Below the pieces are notes generated by a model. It was not told the DNA's origin. It searched no databases and was given only the letters and a program-made list of their open reading frames with translations. A DNA stretch of 15,224 nt from the NCBI GenBank assembly GCA_013389125.1, contig JACADX010000023.1, forward strand, positions 1-15,224, read 5' to 3'. Source of the DNA: Parvularculaceae bacterium. Lineage in GTDB: Bacteria; Pseudomonadota; Alphaproteobacteria; Caulobacterales; Parvularculaceae. How positions within the stretch are numbered: position 1 is the first letter of the stretch; the number at the start of each line of letters is the position of its first letter. The position numbers and the translations under genes are program-made. Below, one piece after another: positions 14,268 to 15,224 of this stretch.

Positions 14268-15224
14268 TTATTCCTCGTCGCCTTTCCGCGGCTTTTCGGC
14301 CTGCGGGATTTCCTTGCCGGTCTGCTGGTCGACGACCTTCATCGAAAGGCGGACCTTGCCGCGATCGTCAAAGCCCAAAAGCTTCACATAGACCTCGTCG
14401 CCTTCCTTGACGACGTCGGTCGTCTTCTCCGCGCGCTGCGAGGAAAGCTGCGAGATGTGGACGAGGCCGTCGCGCGCGCCGAAGAAGTTGACGAAGGCGC
14501 CGAAGTCCATCGTCTTGACGACCTTGCCCTTGTAAATCTCGCCGACTTCCGGCTCCGCGACGATCGAGTGGATCCATTTGTAGGCGGCCTCGATCTTCGC
14601 CTTGTCGCTCGACGCGATCTTGATGAGGCCGTCGTCGTTGATGTCGACCTTGGCGCCGGTCTTCTCGACGATTTCGCGAATGACCTTGCCGCCGGAGCCG
14701 ATGACGTCGCGGATCTTGTCCTTGGCGATCTGCATCGTTTCGATGCGCGGCGCGAACTCGCCGAGTTCGGCCCGGCTGGTGTCGATCGCTTTCGCCATCT
14801 CGCCGAGGATGTGCATGCGGCCGTCTTTCGCCTGCGCGAGCGCGACCTTCATGATTTCCTCGGTGATGCCGGCGACCTTGATGTCCATCTGCAGCGAAGT
14901 GACGCCCTCCTTCGTGCCCGCGACCTTGAAGTCCATGTCGCCGAGATGGTCTTCGTCGCCAAGGATGTCCGAAAGCACCGAGAAGCGCGCGCCCTCGAGG
15001 ATCAATCCCATCGCGATGCCGGCGACGGGCCGCTTGATCGGAACGCCGGCGTCCATGAGCGCGAGCGACGAGCCGCAGACCGTCGCCATCGACGATGAGC
15101 CGTTCGACTCGGTGATTTCCGAAACGAGTCGGATGACGTAGGGAAATTCCTCCTGCGTCGGAAGCACCGCTTTGATCGCCCGCCAGGCGAGCTTGCCGTG
15201 GCCGATTTCACGCCGGCCGGCGCC
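14268..15224 (-). CDS. pnp: polyribonucleotide nucleotidyltransferase, C-terminal part (5' end outside window)
   Basis: PNPase degrades RNA phosphorolytically from the 3' end and is part of the RNA degradosome. The frame is open from the right edge, giving the last 318 residues of a protein usually near 700. Visible are the end of the second RNase PH core, with GRREIGHGKLAWRA at the edge, the phosphate-binding ESNGSSSMATVCGSS and the metal-site stretch LGDEDHLGDMDFKVAGT. These are followed by the KH domain (RDVIGSGGKVIREIVEKTGA) and the S1 domain (GEIYKGKVVKTMDFGAFVNF, then DGLVHISQLS). All regions are intact with a normal short acidic-basic tail ending KPRKGDEE. The gene is probably preceded by rpsO outside the window, as in most bacteria, but this is not visible. 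A strong terminator follows. Confidence 0.97.
   Translation of the reverse strand, partial: GAGRREIGHGKLAWRAIKAVLPTQEEFPYVIRLVSEITESNGSSSMATVCGSSLALMDAGVPIKRPVAGIAMGLILEGARFSVLSDILGDEDHLGDMDFKVAGTKEGVTSLQMDIKVAGITEEIMKVALAQAKDGRMHILGEMAKAIDTSRAELGEFAPRIETMQIAKDKIRDVIGSGGKVIREIVEKTGAKVDINDDGLIKIASSDKAKIEAAYKWIHSIVAEPEVGEIYKGKVVKTMDFGAFVNFFGARDGLVHISQLSSQRAEKTTDVVKEGDEVYVKLLGFDDRGKVRLSMKVVDQQTGKEIPQAEKPRKGDEE

Overview
This is a GC-rich, densely coding 15.2 kb chromosomal window. I think it comes from an alphaproteobacterium. The reasons are the fabA-fabB-fabI operon order, a full CtrA-type box (TTAA-N7-TTAAC) in an intergenic region, the alphaproteobacterial-style SH3 protein next to a 2-hydroxyacid dehydrogenase, and the mix of a TonB-dependent receptor with DUF885 and DUF5694 lipoproteins. 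The flavour suggests the Caulobacterales / Parvularculales / Sphingomonadales side of the class, but I cannot fix the family from sequence alone. I see no tRNA, rRNA, CRISPR array, insertion sequence, phage gene or sign of recent transfer. No intergenic gap exceeds 300 bases.

Left part (1-4332, all minus strand): a TonB-dependent receptor cut by the left edge, an AraC-family regulator just upstream of it, a small exported DUF2141 protein, and a SAM-dependent methyltransferase. The regulator-receptor adjacency suggests local control of nutrient or siderophore uptake, with unknown substrate. Next (4398-5635, plus) come a META-domain lipoprotein and a CitE-like lyase that are probably translationally coupled. 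These meet, tail to tail and only 3 bases apart, a D-2-hydroxyacid dehydrogenase (5639-6625, minus).

Middle (6626-10056): a divergent intergenic region carries one perfect and one near-perfect CtrA box between the dehydrogenase and an exported SH3-domain protein. The unsaturated fatty acid operon follows: fabA (dehydratase/isomerase), fabB (ketosynthase I) and fabI (enoyl-ACP reductase). FabA makes and isomerises the C10 intermediate, FabB elongates the cis product, and FabI completes each elongation round. All expected catalytic residues are present.

Right part (10057-15224): a 17-base palindrome lies after fabI, followed by an exported glycerophosphodiester phosphodiesterase whose unusual C-terminal tail overlaps the convergent DUF5694 lipoprotein gene. 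DUF5694 lies downstream of a large DUF885 zinc-hydrolase-like lipoprotein on the same strand. The window closes with the 3' two-fifths or so of pnp (polynucleotide phosphorylase), which ends in a textbook intrinsic terminator.

No wholly new system is evident. The points most worth a second look are the tandem CtrA boxes, the palindrome between fabI and the phosphodiesterase, the paired cysteines in the SH3 protein, the phosphodiesterase tail, and the alanine in FabI at the position of the triclosan-contact glycine.
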